Shown: in pieces, positions 30,762 through 41,968 of the stretch | Layout: the number at the start of each line of letters is the position of its first letter | Position numbering within the stretch: the first letter of the stretch is position 1 | From: Lantana camara | Lineage: Eukaryota; Streptophyta; Magnoliopsida; Lamiales; Verbenaceae | Length of the DNA: 64,000 nt | Assembly (NCBI GenBank): GCA_037501455.1 | Contig: CM074858.1 | Location: forward strand, 14,186,501-14,250,500 | Direction: 5' to 3' | Notes under the pieces: model-generated | Databases searched by the model: none | What the model saw: the letters and a program-made list of their open reading frames with translations, nothing else | What the model was told of the DNA's origin: nothing | Position numbers and translations under genes: made by a program

Positions 30762-32122
30762 CTACGGGGCTTGTTCCTTGTCCCGGTGAAGCTGGTCTGT
30801 GCAAGATAGACGTGTAAACGTGAGACATGACTCAAAATGGACCAAATATGATGAACGGCGAAAATGCAACGAGATGACGAGCAATATACAATGTGGCATG
30901 CAAATATCATGTTTTGGCATGTAATCAATCATATAATAGCAATTTGGGATCAAAGAAATGATTGGGTAAAAATCCCAAAATCACATTTTTGTACAGAATG
31001 TTTTGTTCTGTCACAGGCGTGGGAAGGGTCGTTCCCATGCCCTTCCAAAACGTTCCAGCAACTTTTAGATTAAAACGCATCTCTTCTGGGAACGGCCCTT
31101 CCGGCACGCAGGCCAAAATGGGAACGGTCGTTCCCAGGTTCGGCCGCCTAATTTTAAATCAGAAGCGCGGGAACGACCGTTCCCATAACCCATTGAAGCG
31201 GGAAGGGCCGTTCCCACTTCTGCAACTTGAAAAACAAAGCAGAAGCAGGGGAAGCTCACGACATAACAACAAAGTAATTACAAACTCAAGCTTTGATCAC
31301 CAAAATGCAAGTTTTCTGGGAAACAAAATACATACATGTTCATAGTATCATAAATTACACAAAAACACATCAAACCATGCTTGATCTTCAAGGTTTTCCA
31401 CTTTCAAGCTCATGTATAATTTCAATATATTAGCTCAAATTCTTCAAGAATTCATGCATTAATCCAAGGAAAAAGCATATATTCAAGTAGCAAGCAACAA
31501 TTAATCCATATACTCCAAAGATTCCTAACCCTAGCTTCAACTAAAATGATCAAGAAATCATATATATCCACTTACATGCTCTTGAAGGTAAAGAAATGGA
31601 TGAAGAAGATGACGATGACAAATAAGCTTCACAGCTTGGATTTTCTTGAATAAACTTGATGAAATTTGATAAAATCCTGTCTCCTTTTCCTCATAAAAAA
31701 ACCGAAGCAAGAAGGAAGCAATATGTTGGTGAATTTTGGATGATAATGATCTTAGGAAGCTTGGAGATGCATTTGTACGTGATTCACCAATTTTGATTTG
31801 TGTGAAGATGGCTAAATTGCTATTTAATCCTTCAAGTATTCAAATCATGCAATTAAGGACGAAAAGGTTTGAGAATTGATCAATTAAGTCCAAGGAGGTA
31901 AAGATCCATTTTGGTCCTTGATTTATAAAGAAATATCATTTAAGGACATGTTGACAATTAAATCATATTCGGTAATTATTTCACGAAATAAATATTTTCA
32001 AGTTATGAAATAAATTCTAAGTTTAATATGAATTCATGAAATTTCATGAAAGTTTGATAAAATATAATTTATAAAATTATAAAAAACATAAGAATGTAAT
32101 TAATGAAATTTGGGACGTTACA
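30762..32122 (-). repeat. Truncated 5' LTR of the minus-strand chromovirus
   Basis: It corresponds to 26995-28391 of the other LTR. It carries five palindromes (31021-31036, 31088-31103, 31120-31135, 31169-31184, 31200-31215). It lacks about 36 bp that hold one extra palindrome in the 3' LTR. Confidence 0.85.
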
Positions 32123-32508
32123 AGTCACTTGATTCAAATTTCCATAACCTTACCCTAAGCCTACATTACAAGCCCGAAAGACCTACATATCCGAAGTTTT
32201 GATTTAATTCCATTAGTAGAGATAGGTGCGAAGAGTGTGTTCCGAAGTTGATGATTAGAGCTTAGGAGGAAATTGTGAAGATGTCACACTAATTTTTGTA
32301 CATTGTATCGTTTGACTCACACACTACACAAGGGTTTACTTTTCCTACTAATGTTTGAGGATTTCATGTCGACGAGTATTTGATTTAATTGGCTAGACTT
32401 GTTTAGGCGAAGGTTTGATGATTGCTTAGAGGAGAGGGTTTGATGAGGATGTGTTTTCTTAATTTCTGTATTACTCGGGGACGAGCAATGTTCAAGTGTG
32501 GGAGATTT
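32123..32508 (+). other. 3' internal region and polypurine tract of the LARD-like element
   Basis: It is non-coding. It ends with GGGGACGAGCAATGTTCAAG and GTGTGGGAGATTT (32496-32508), the usual sequence before the 3' LTR of Athila-type elements. Confidence 0.65.
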
Positions 32509-34006
32509 TGTCGTGTGTAGAAATTGCATGATTTTAAGCGTTAAATAGATTATATTCTGGTGCCGTTTGATGTATTTATGTGCTTATTTGACTCTGTTCA
32601 GGTGTTAATAAAGTTGAAGTTACGAAACGACGAAGCAGAGCGTTTTCACGCATTTTTTGGAGAAAAAGTGGTAACTCCCGTTACCATTTAGCAGTACACA
32701 AGGAGTAACTCCCGTTACTGGCCACATGAGGAGAGGTTTTGGCAAGAACAGAGGGGTAACGCCCGTTACCCCTATATAGAAGAAAATTGGTAACGCCTGT
32801 TACCAGTAAAAGCGTTATGGCGATTTCAGGTCATTAACGGGCGTTAACTGGAGCAAGGTAAATATAGGTAACACCCGTTACCTAGGGCGGCGAGAAATCT
32901 CCTAGGGCTGCTATATATGTGCGTTTTGGAGTCTTTAGAAGAGAAACAGAGAACGAGAGGAGGTTCAAAGAGAGTTAGACAGAGAAAAAGAGTTTCTTTT
33001 CCAAGTCAAGACCTAGGGTTTGGAAGAAGACTCAGAAGTTCAGAAGATTTTCAGAGAATTCGAGAAGACGACAGGATTGAATTCCGAGAACAATCTTTGG
33101 TTTTATTGTTGCTTTAATTTCCAAACTAATTCCTTTGATTTTAGTTTTAGTTTCATATGCTAGTTTCGTTTTTGAGTGTTTCTGAATGTTTATGAGTTTA
33201 ATTGTTAGACTTTGGTTAGATTCCTTGATGATGCTTTATTTTAACGCAATTTCCTTTAGTTTTATGATTTTTGCTTCAATTATGAGTAGCTAATTATCTA
33301 GGGCTAGGAGGAAGTGATGATGATTGCATGATGGATGTTTGATGAGATGCTTGAATGACTTGTGTTAATTCTTAGTCTGAAAACTGGTTTGAACTAACTT
33401 ACGATGGCTTGATCACCCGTAGCATGTGTCGCAATTACCTATAGATCGAAAGAGTGATGGTAATTTAGAGTGTTTTCAATACTTTTAAGTTGTAGGGTAC
33501 AAAGAGATTTGATCCTAGCTTATACAACAGTAATCTTATTCCATGTCGAGCCGCTAGAATTCTGAATTACACTAGTCTTGTTCCTATGGTTTAATGAACT
33601 ATTGGTGATTGCGAGAGCAACATTGAGCACTAATTAAGCACTTGGTTATACCTCGAGAGAGGGTAATTCAAATATAAGTGACTAGGTTGTAGAATTACAC
33701 TTGTCAAACGAGTATCACGTCAGCTCTTGATTGTATGATTCAAAGCTTTTTCCCCTACCTGTTTAGTTTATTGAGTAAATTCGTGTGTTTAAGTTGTTAA
33801 TTGCAATTTTAATTTAGTTGTTTGTTAATTTCTGCATCAGTAGATTAATAGAAATAGCCATTGCTTCCGTTAAGTCTTTAGATTAAAGAGAAATAGAGAG
33901 TAGTGATTGATTTCCCTTCCCTGTGGGTTCGATCCTATTGTGCTACGCGTATGTTAGTGTACACTTGCACGATTGGTTTTTAACTGTAGTAAAATCCGTT
34001 ACAACA
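32509..34006 (+). repeat. 3' LTR of the LARD-like element
   Basis: It runs from TGTCGTGTGTAG to CCGTTACAACA. It is collinear with 10205-11701, with scattered substitutions and single-base indels. Confidence 0.92.
32670..32882 (+). promoter_or_regulatory. Palindrome cluster of the 3' LTR
   Basis: The six copies are at 32670-32685, 32704-32719, 32755-32770, 32789-32804, 32833-32848 and 32867-32882. Two carry single changes in the centre region (CCTG and ACCC), and the fifth ends GTTAAC. Spacing is identical to the 5' LTR cluster. Confidence 0.85.
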
Positions 34007-34332
34007 TTGCTCATGCCAAAATGCCACTAAAATATTGGAGCTTTGGCTTTGAAACGGGAGTCTCACTCATCAACTCACTCCCCTCACATGTTCTTCACAA
34101 TGCTTCACCTCACCTCAAACTTTTGGGCTCGTCCCCTCCTTACACTGACTTTAAACCCTTTGGTTGTGCTGTTTTCTCTCTTTTATGTCCGTACAACCAA
34201 CATAAGTTTTATTATAGAACCAAACCATGTGTATATTTGGGGCAGAGTCCAACTCACTCGGCTGCTAGGTGTCTGGAACCAGTATCTAATCGGATTTTTC
34301 TTGCTCGTTATGTCAAGAGGTTAATATTTGAT
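34007..34332 (+). pseudogene. Copia integrase C-terminal part
   Basis: The frame continues the integrase cut at 10204, with the copia motifs MPLKYW, LPSHVL and PFGCAVF and a final RLIFDE. It ends abruptly where chromovirus sequence begins. Reverse transcriptase, which should follow, is absent. Confidence 0.8.
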
Positions 34333-34334
34333 GA

Positions 34335-35620
34335 GGCACATCGCTCGGGTTACTCAATTCATCCCCGGTGGTACTAAGATGTACTGAGATTTGAAGGAAC
34401 TGTTTTGGTGGAATGGCATAAAGAGGGATGTCGCGAACTTTGTGAACCAATGTCTCACGTGTCAAGTGGTGAAAGCTGAGCACCAAAAACCGAGAGGAAC
34501 CCTCCAACCACTTCCAATCCCCGAATGGAAATGGGAGCAAGTGACAATGGACTTCGTGTTTGGCTTGCCAAGGTCAAGATGAGGGTATGATGGAATATGG
34601 GTGATAGTTGACCGTCTAACCAAGTCAGCTCATTTTCTTAAGGTTAAGATGTCCTACAAGACTCGTAAGCTAGCAGATTGGTATTGTGATGAGATTGTAA
34701 GGTTACATGGAGCTCCTGCTAGTATCATTTCAGATCATGATCCTCGGTTTATAGCTAGGTTCTGGCAAGATCTTCAGAAACGGTTGGGTACAAGACTCAA
34801 GTTTAGCACCGTTTTCCATCCTCAGACGGACGGGCAATCAGAGAGATTGATTAAATACCTCGAGCATTTGTTGAGAGTGTGCGCTTTGGATTTCAAAGAG
34901 AAGTGGGATAAGAACCTAGCTCTTGTTGAGTTTGCCTATAATAACAGTTATCAAGCTTCTATTGACATGGCTCCCTATGAGGCACTTTATGGAAGAAAGT
35001 GTAGGTCGCCTCTATTTTGGGATATTGAGGATTGGCGGTGGATAGAAAAGGATAAGTTTGAGAGAGCAACACGTCTAGAGAAGTTGGATAAAACCACTGC
35101 CAAAGTTAAGTTGATTCAACAAAGAATGAAGGCAGCTCAAGATAGTCAAAAGAGCTACGCCGACAAGAGAAGAAGGCCCCTTAAGTTTGAAGTCAGAGAT
35201 CGCGTGTTCTTGAAAGCATCTCCTAGAAAGGGCTTTTCTTGAATAGGTAAAGGTGGAAAGCTTAATCCACGATACCTTGGGCCTTTTGAGATCCTTGAAC
35301 GGGTTGGAGAAGTGGCGTATAGGTTGGAACTACCGCCAAGTTTAATCGGGATACACAACGTGTTTCACGTTTCGTAACTTCGGAAATACTATCCTGATGA
35401 AGCAACCATTCTCCCAGTTGAAGAGGTACAACTTGAGTCGGATTTAACAATAGTGAAGCACCCGATTGAGATTCAAGACCGAAAGATGCAAGTGTTGAGG
35501 AACTTGCAATTTCCATTGGTTAGAATGTTGTGGCGAGATCAGAAGTCCAAAGAAGCCACGTGGGAAACCGAGGAGAAGATGAGAAGGTTGTATCCGGAGC
35601 TTTTCAGTGCCGAGCTGTGA
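34335..35620 (+). pseudogene. Chromovirus integrase and chromodomain, broken
   Basis: An HHCC zinc-domain remnant (C-X2-C, CLTCQ) is followed by the core VTMDFV, VDRLTKSAHF, SDHDPRF and HPQTDGQSE. Both visible catalytic Asp and the Glu are present (D, D, E). A chromodomain-like C-terminus follows (VLRN...VLW...EATWE). In-frame stops lie at about 34580, 35240 and 35374. The upstream gag to RNase H is missing. The motif order identifies a Tekay/Del-type chromovirus. Confidence 0.85.
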
Positions 35621-35654
35621 ACCTGGGGACCAAGTTCTCCGAAGAGGAGGAGGT

Positions 35655-37340
35655 TGTGGCACGCCATTCGTTCGTTCGTACAGGTTCGTACCACGTATGA
35701 GTTTAATTTCTGTATTTGCCTTTAATTTCATACTTTAATTTGATTATATTCTTGAAATATGCTCTTTATTTGATATTAATATGAAATTGTTTGAATTAAT
35801 TGATTTAAATGTCATAAATATGCCTAAGTGTTTTTATTATTTGAAATCTTGTAATTTTTGAATTTATATGACATGTATTTAAATTCCTAGCATGCTAATT
35901 TCTTGAAATTATATGAATTTAATTGAATTATATGCTCTTGGACTTAATTGCACGATATTTAAATGTTTTAGGGTTTAATTGAAAATAGGCTTTGGGCCTA
36001 TTTGACACTTTTTGAAAGTTTAGGGACCTATTTGAAAATAGGATCCCTTGGAATTCTTTAATTCATATCTTGAGCTACGGAACTCGGATTCAAGATCCGT
36101 CTGTGGCAATGAACTCGTTTCGATGACCCAGACCCAGTGGATTTAATCTCGTAATTTTTCAGTGCCGTTTGAAACCCCCGACGAGGCCATTTTTCACCCT
36201 TTTGACCTGGAAACCAAGATTTAGCCTTACCTTGACTTTTCAACCTTACCTTTAATTAATTTGCAGCCATATCTCACTCTTTTCTCCTTCATTCTGCACG
36301 AGATCAGCAGCCAAGAGCAAGGAAGAGAGTTTTTCATCACTATTCACCATCTTCTTCATCAAGTTTTGCTCAAGATTTTCTTATTTTCTTTGATTCTCAA
36401 CGATCCGAGGTAAGATCCGTATTCCTTATGATTTATGCTTCAATATATGCTCCATTTTGTGTATTGAATTCAAGGTTTCATGCATGAGTGGTTATATGAA
36501 TGAATAGTTAGGTTTTCATCAAATTTTGAATACTTGCTCTACTTATACATTTCTTGAGTTTTATGACCTTAAATGAGCTTATTTGAACTTTTTTAACTTG
36601 TTTCCTTTCATTAAATTCATGGTAGTTGAGTATATTAAAGTATGACATTAATGCTCTTGATTTCATGATGAAAATGGGGGATTTTTGGTACTAAACTAGC
36701 TGTTGTCATGGCTTTACTGCTGCTGCATTTTGTTGTTGCAAATTTGTATGATTTTGCATGATTGTTGCATGAGTTAAGGCCTGAATATCTTGTGTATTTG
36801 CTGCCCTTGCTGCACGTTATTATTGCCCTGTTTTTTCCTTCTTTTTCAGCTATCATAAATGGTGAATTTGTGCATAAATGAACTGTTGTCATGGTTGAAT
36901 TGAGCTGCTGTTTCTTGTGCATTTTTGGCCTGATTATACGCATGAGTTTGGCCTGGATTTTATGCTTAATTGCAGCTTGTCTGAGCTGTTGTTGCTTGCG
37001 CTTTTTTTTTCCTCTTGCAGCAACTCTGCTGCTGCTGCTTATTTGCCCTTGTAATAATCTCCCCGGGCGGAGAGATTTTGTGTTGTTTCCTTCCCCGGGA
37101 GGGGATGTTTATGCAAAAAACCTTCTGCATCCCCTTCCCCGGGTGGGGACGTTTGTGTGATGTTTTCCCCCGGGGCGGGGAGCCCTGCTGCTTGAATTAA
37201 TTTGCTGCATATATCCTAAGATTTAATATGCATGCATGTGTGATGGTACGTAACTACTTGTGCATGTGCATGCATGTTTGATTGTGTGTGCATGGTGCTT
37301 ACTTGTGTGCATGTGTAATTGTATGTGTTGTGCATGCATG

Positions 37341-37399
<59 letters not shown>

Positions 37400-38640
37400 T
37401 GCTAGCTATGTTTATTATTTGTATATAATAATAATATGTTATATAATATAATTATAAATCTTGTTTAATTTTATGAATTTAATTTAAATGAATGATACAT
37501 ATTATAAGCCCTATTTTAATTTTATGAATTGATTTAATGTGAGTTATACGTGTTACCACCTTGAATGACTTAAGTGTTACATTCTTCCATCTCATATGCA
37601 TACATTGTATACATTCGCATCGCGGTGCGTCTATTTGGTACATAATTGAGTCTAAGTCTCGGGTTTTATGTTTGTTTGTCACAGAGGAGGTTCCCGAGGA
37701 GGTTGTTGAGCCCGAGACCTAGTTGTTGGTGGTCGGCACGCACGTGTTTATTTTGTTCTTGTGTATAAGGTGAGGTTTAGGAATTTCTTTTAGTTAAATG
37801 ACCTAAAACCCTTATGTGCTCGTATTTCTAAGCCCGCATGCGATTGTATATTGTAGATATGTGTTGAATATGATACGTTATGATCTTATGAACACCTTTG
37901 GCTTTGGAAATTTAGTATACGGGCATATGTAAGCTTGATTTTGAAAACCTTATGATATGATATGTTAAGCTATGATATGATATGCTAGCGAGTTAAACCA
38001 TGAACGATTGGTATATGTATGATATGTCCCGTATGTTTGGGCCCCGGATCTATGAGCGAGGACACCCGGGACGGTGTCGGGCCGTCGAGATTATCACTCC
38101 TTAGCATAGTTCTATCCGAAGTGTTACCCTCGACCCCTGGGAGTTGGGAAGGCATTCACTTCGACGCTCGCGGTGTAAAAACTGGGAAAGACTCGTAGGG
38201 GGAGTACTACCCCTCGAGGTTATGTTATGTCTGGATAGTTAGAGTTCACATGACCCTTCTATCGGGGAGTTTGGGGATTGTATATTTGATTTCGGGTTTT
38301 ATGATTATGTATGAGAAGCAAGGTTGGAAGCTCGTTTCTCGCGCGAGCATTATGTTTATGTTCTGGAAATTATGAAATGAGAATAGTACTTATGAAACAT
38401 TTTTGGTTAAGTATATGTATATGTATGGTTTTTTCTTTTAAAAACGCTTGGGTATGAAAAACCTATTCCCGGTTCATGATAAGTGCTTTGATCTATATTT
38501 ACAGTGTGTGGGTGTGCGTTAGCCCCCTCACTCAGTCGGTGGACTGACACCTTTTTTATCTTTTCAAGTTTGGTCTTTTTGAGCTCGAGTTAGGCGGAGA
38601 AGTGCGCCTTTCGAGTCACACTTTGTTGTTTAGGTCGAGT
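35655..38640 (+). repeat. 3' LTR of the plus-strand chromovirus, truncated
   Basis: It begins TGTGGCACGCC after a purine-rich GAAGAGGAGGAGGT tract. It contains the conserved CACTCAGTCGGTGGACTGACACC box (38529-38551) found on the opposite strand in the minus LTRs. It stops before the CGTTCCGGGTGCTACA-like end expected for this family, and copia RNase H begins at about 38641. An AT microsatellite lies at 37348-37392. Confidence 0.7.
37058..37180 (+). promoter_or_regulatory. Four CCCCGGGG-type palindromes
   Basis: Copies lie at 37058-37073, 37089-37104, 37131-37148 and 37165-37180, all variants of CTTCCCCGGGNGGGG. They lie about 30 bp upstream of a TATATCC-like sequence and 170 bp upstream of TACATATATA. 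Confidence 0.75.
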
Positions 38641-38773
38641 TAGGATGAAACGCCTTATGCAGTATCTTAAAGGCACACCCAGCCTTGGGTTACTCATTTC
38701 TCGCAACAAAGACCACACTTTACAGGTCTTCTCGGATAGTGATTAGGGCGGATGTCCCGATGATCGACGTTTA
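38641..38773 (+). pseudogene. Copia RNase H, 5' piece
   Basis: A plus frame reads QYLKGTPSLGLLISR and VFSDSD, the start of copia RNase H. A TAG replaces the usual Trp after SDSD. It is cut at 38773 by the solo LTR and resumes at 41351. Confidence 0.8.
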
Positions 38774-41350
38774 TGTAGCACCCGGAACGCCAGGCACCAC
38801 ATCCCCCGCACTATAGCTCCAATCCACATATGAAATGGACAATCCATACATGAATCAAAGCTATAGCGAACGGGAGACAATAAAATGACTCAAGGCTAGG
38901 CGGGTACCCTCAATTTAAAACCGACCAACAATCAAGTCAGAGTATTAAAAAGCGGAAGCAATAACATTCATTAGATACGTATAGGTACCATATTTATTTA
39001 TTTACTTATAGGTACCAACATTCGCACTATCAATACATTATCATCTCCCAACAATATAGATAACAAGGCGATATACAAAATATCCCAAATAGCTATACAT
39101 ACAAAATGTGGGAATGAAGTGTGCTAGACCCAAATTTAAAGACCACTAGACTCTAAATTCCCGCCTAGCACGCCCTGCAAAACACTGAAAAGTTGAGGTG
39201 TCAGTCCAACACAGACTGAGCGAGGGGTATACATAAATATAAGCGCACAGACATGCAAGTTATAACCTCGGGTAATAATTTTGGAAAAGCAATACAATCT
39301 AATAGGTTAAAGGAGATACTATCGCCCGAGATTACAACTATTCCAATTTCAATTCAATCAATTCAATACAATCAATTCGTGGCCCGGCGAGTGGGGCAAT
39401 TCTCCAACCTTACACCGACTGTGTACAATTAATCAATCAATTATTATGTGATTAGGTGATCAAGCAATTCATTAATGTGTACAATTAGCAGTTTCAATAA
39501 CGCCTTCTTCCTCCGGGTGATGGTGGGATTGCAAGGCCCCACCATCCAATCAATCTGGGCAGAGGGTACATGAATCCCTAAGCCCGAAACTCCTTCCTCC
39601 CCTAATCTCCTAGAGGGTTCAGGGTTCATCCCAGTTTGGTGAGGATAGCTCTCGAGTTACCCGTCAGCCCGTGCTTTCCCGGTTGGCTCGAGTCACTACC
39701 CTCGGGCCCACAGTGCAATACAATACTCGCCAAAACAATCAATCAATCAATCAATCCCTTCAATAGTTCGATAAAATATTTGAAAACCAATCTCATTTGA
39801 AAACTATAAGTATAAATATAGGTTTTGGCTTAAAACTTCACATAGGGTTGTACGGGTCCTATGTATCTAAAATTAAACCTCACCTGAACGACCCAAAAAT
39901 AACCAAGGAAACAGCTCACGGGGCCTGCTCCTCGTCACCAGGAAGCTGGTCTATGCAAGAAAGACAATTGTCCTTGAAACACGACTCAAAATGTACCAAA
40001 TATGACGAACGGCGGAACTGCAACGAGACGACGAGAAAAATACAATGTACCATGAAAATATCGCGTTTCAACATGTAATCAGTCATATAATAGCAATTAG
40101 GGGTCAAAGAAGCCGTCGGAACGAGGTGCGAAAATTGCAATTTTATGCAGTGAATTTTACACATATTCTGGACTATGGGAACGGCCGTTCCGGCTTCCCT
40201 TTGAAAATGGGAAGGGCCGTTCCCATGGCCTGAAGAAAACGCGCCAGCGTTTTAAAATATAAAATGCGTTTTGGCTGGGAAGGGCCGTTCCGGCTCACAG
40301 GCCAAAGTGGGAACGACCGTTCCCAGTCTCGCTGGCCTAATCTCCCAGCATTATGGGAACGACCGTTCCAGTTTTGAACTGGGGTTGGGAATGGCCGTTC
40401 CCAGAATACGAGAGCAGCTGTATGCAGAGCAGAAACAGGGCAGCAATGGCAACACAACAATCAATCACCAAAAATGGCTTCAAGCCAAGTTCAAAAACAT
40501 ATATTTGATACAATAAATATGCTAACATGCATTTTGATCAACAACAAGTCATAAAACACATAATCCCATGTTAGATCATCAATAATCCATCATTCAAAAC
40601 CCACACACTCATTCATGCCCCAAGTTCATAAAACTCAAGATAATTGCATCAAACTCAAGCTTAAAGTTCACAAACAAATTTCCAACAATGAATACACAAT
40701 TTACTCAAACCATTACAAAGCCCCATATATCATATAATTTCAATAAAATTAATCAAACTCCATAATTACCTCAAATGAGAGAAATGAGAGACAAGAAAGA
40801 AGAAAGGATGATGATGAAGCTCCTATGTCCCCAAAACCCACAATTATGAAGCTTGAATGATGAAATCTCCCAACTCCAAGGCAAGGGTTTTTGGTCGGTT
40901 GAAGAAGGAGAAGAAATGGAGCAAAGATGATATGTTTGGTATGAAAGGGAATGCAATGGTACGTGATATGCTGCTCAAGAGAAGAGAAAAGATGGCCATT
41001 TTGCAATTAAATCCCTCCACTTATTAAGTTATGCAATTAAGTCCAAATCCCATTATTAAATGATCAATGTGGTCCAATGCAATTAGATCCCATATTCATG
41101 AAAATGAGCAATTAAGGCCATAAAAGAAATAAATCACATTCGGGAAAATAATTCACATTGCATTCACGTTCAATAAATCCGAAAAATATGATATGATATG
41201 AATTTTCAATAAAATATTAAGAATATAATTTTTTTATAAAATTATGTCATGATAGGAAAATGAATTAAATGATCAATTAATAATTAAATTACAACTCTCA
41301 AACGCACACGTGTCGTTCATACCTGAATTGCCGAAAGCTGGGGCGTTACA
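38774..41350 (-). mobile_element. Solo LTR of a Tekay-like chromovirus, minus strand
   Basis: On plus it reads TGTAGCACCCGG...GGGGCGTTACA (2577 bp). Flanks GTTTA (38769-38773) and GTTCA (41351-41355) are a target duplication with one later change. The copia RNase H frame continues across. It contains six GGGAACGRCCGTTCC palindromes and the GGTGTCAGTCC box (39199). No internal element sequence remains. Confidence 0.88.
40177..40402 (-). promoter_or_regulatory. Palindrome cluster in the solo LTR
   Basis: Copies lie at 40177-40192, 40209-40224, 40277-40292, 40309-40324, 40355-40370 and 40387-40402. On minus the TATA-like ATTATATGA lies about 85 bp downstream, as in the LTR at 25740. Confidence 0.85.
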
Positions 41351-41650
41351 GTTCAACTGGAGGTTATGTCGTCTATCTTGGTACCAACCTGGTATCTTGG
41401 CACCAACCTGGTATCTTGGCAATCGAAGAAGCAACCCACTATTGCACGATCATCAATTGAAAGTGAGTATAAGTCCCTAGCTAATGCTGCTGCTGAGGTC
41501 TTGTGGATTCAATCGCTACTCACGGAACTTGGCTTTCCTATATCCGCCCCAACGGTTTTATGGTGTGATAATATAGGTGCTATATATTTAAGTTCCAACC
41601 CGGTATGTTATGCTCGTACCAAACACATTGAGCTAGATTACCACTTTGCG
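41351..41650 (+). pseudogene. Copia RNase H, 3' piece
   Basis: It contains [35 protein letters not shown] and [11 protein letters not shown], the classical copia RNase H end. A duplicated TGGTATCTTGGCACCAACC phrase (41370-41420) causes a small insertion. The frame then shifts to HFVREQV...LADILTKPL (to 41828). Confidence 0.85.
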
Positions 41651-41805
41651 TGAGCAAGTGGCCCGAGGTACACTTCAAATCCGTTTCCTCTCCACCGATG
41701 ATCAATTGGCCGACATCCTCACAAAACCACTTGGTCAACGACTTCATGAGTTCCACCGAGCCAAGCTTCAACTCACATTAGCCCCGTCTTCAGCTTGCGG
41801 GGGAG

Positions 41806-41963
41806 TTTTAAAGGATAAGGTCACATAACTAAGGAAAGATTTTGATTGACTTAAATCTCTCTTGTAATCTTCTCCTTCCTTATCTTTCCCTTGTAATTAG
41901 CTCTCTCTCTCTTGTATGAATCAATGAATACACACATCTCGTGGCTCCATAGGTGACTCTACG
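41806..41963 (+). repeat. 3' LTR of the copia element
   Basis: It starts TTTTAAAGGATAAGG (expected TG changed to TT) after the purine tract GCGGGGGAG and ends GACTCTACG. GCAGG (41964-41968) follows. It is 158 bp, shorter than the 5' LTR by loss of two internal blocks. Confidence 0.85.
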
Positions 41964-41968
41964 GCAGG

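Larger units (their letters stand above)
25740..32122 (-). mobile_element. Internally deleted chromovirus (Tekay/Del-like), minus strand
   Basis: AGTCA at 25735-25739 and 32123-32127 is a perfect target duplication. On the minus strand it runs: truncated 5' LTR (32122-30762), leftover leader and gag (30761-28411), polypurine tract, 3' LTR (28391-25740). Protease, RT, RNase H and integrase are gone, as are the 3' half of the 5' LTR and the primer site. The target is the internal DNA of the LARD-like element. Confidence 0.85.
10205..34006 (+). mobile_element. Non-autonomous LTR retrotransposon (LARD-like) with tRNA-Asp primer site
   Basis: TTGCT at 10200-10204 and 34007-34011 is a perfect target duplication, and the copia integrase frame runs on across it. 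LTRs are about 1.5 kb. After removing later insertions, only about 0.9 kb of internal DNA remains (11702-12171, 25706-25739, 32123-32508), with no gag or pol. The primer site and the GTGTGGGAGATTT tract before the 3' LTR resemble Athila-type gypsy elements, so mobilisation by an Athila relative is likely. The LTRs differ by a few percent by eye. Confidence 0.88.
7998..41963 (+). mobile_element. Decayed Ty1/copia element, outermost of the nest
   Basis: The element is bounded by GCAGG at 7993-7997 and 41964-41968, a perfect 5 bp target duplication. Its own pieces are: LTR 7998-8240; gag to integrase 8241-10204; integrase end 34007 to about 34330; RNase H at about 38641-38773 and 41351-41640; 3' LTR 41806-41963. 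The reverse transcriptase is missing. The rest is later insertions. The LTRs differ by large indels (243 against 158 bp), several stops occur, and the terminal TG and CA are mutated in the 3' LTR, so it is old. Gag, pre-integrase, integrase, RNase H order is that of copia. Short LTRs suggest an Ale/Retrofit-like type, which is only a guess. Confidence 0.9.

Noticed and set aside
37260..37451. Cysteine-rich 63-codon ORF
   Set aside because: It arises from TGTGCATG-type simple sequence and an AT microsatellite inside an LTR.
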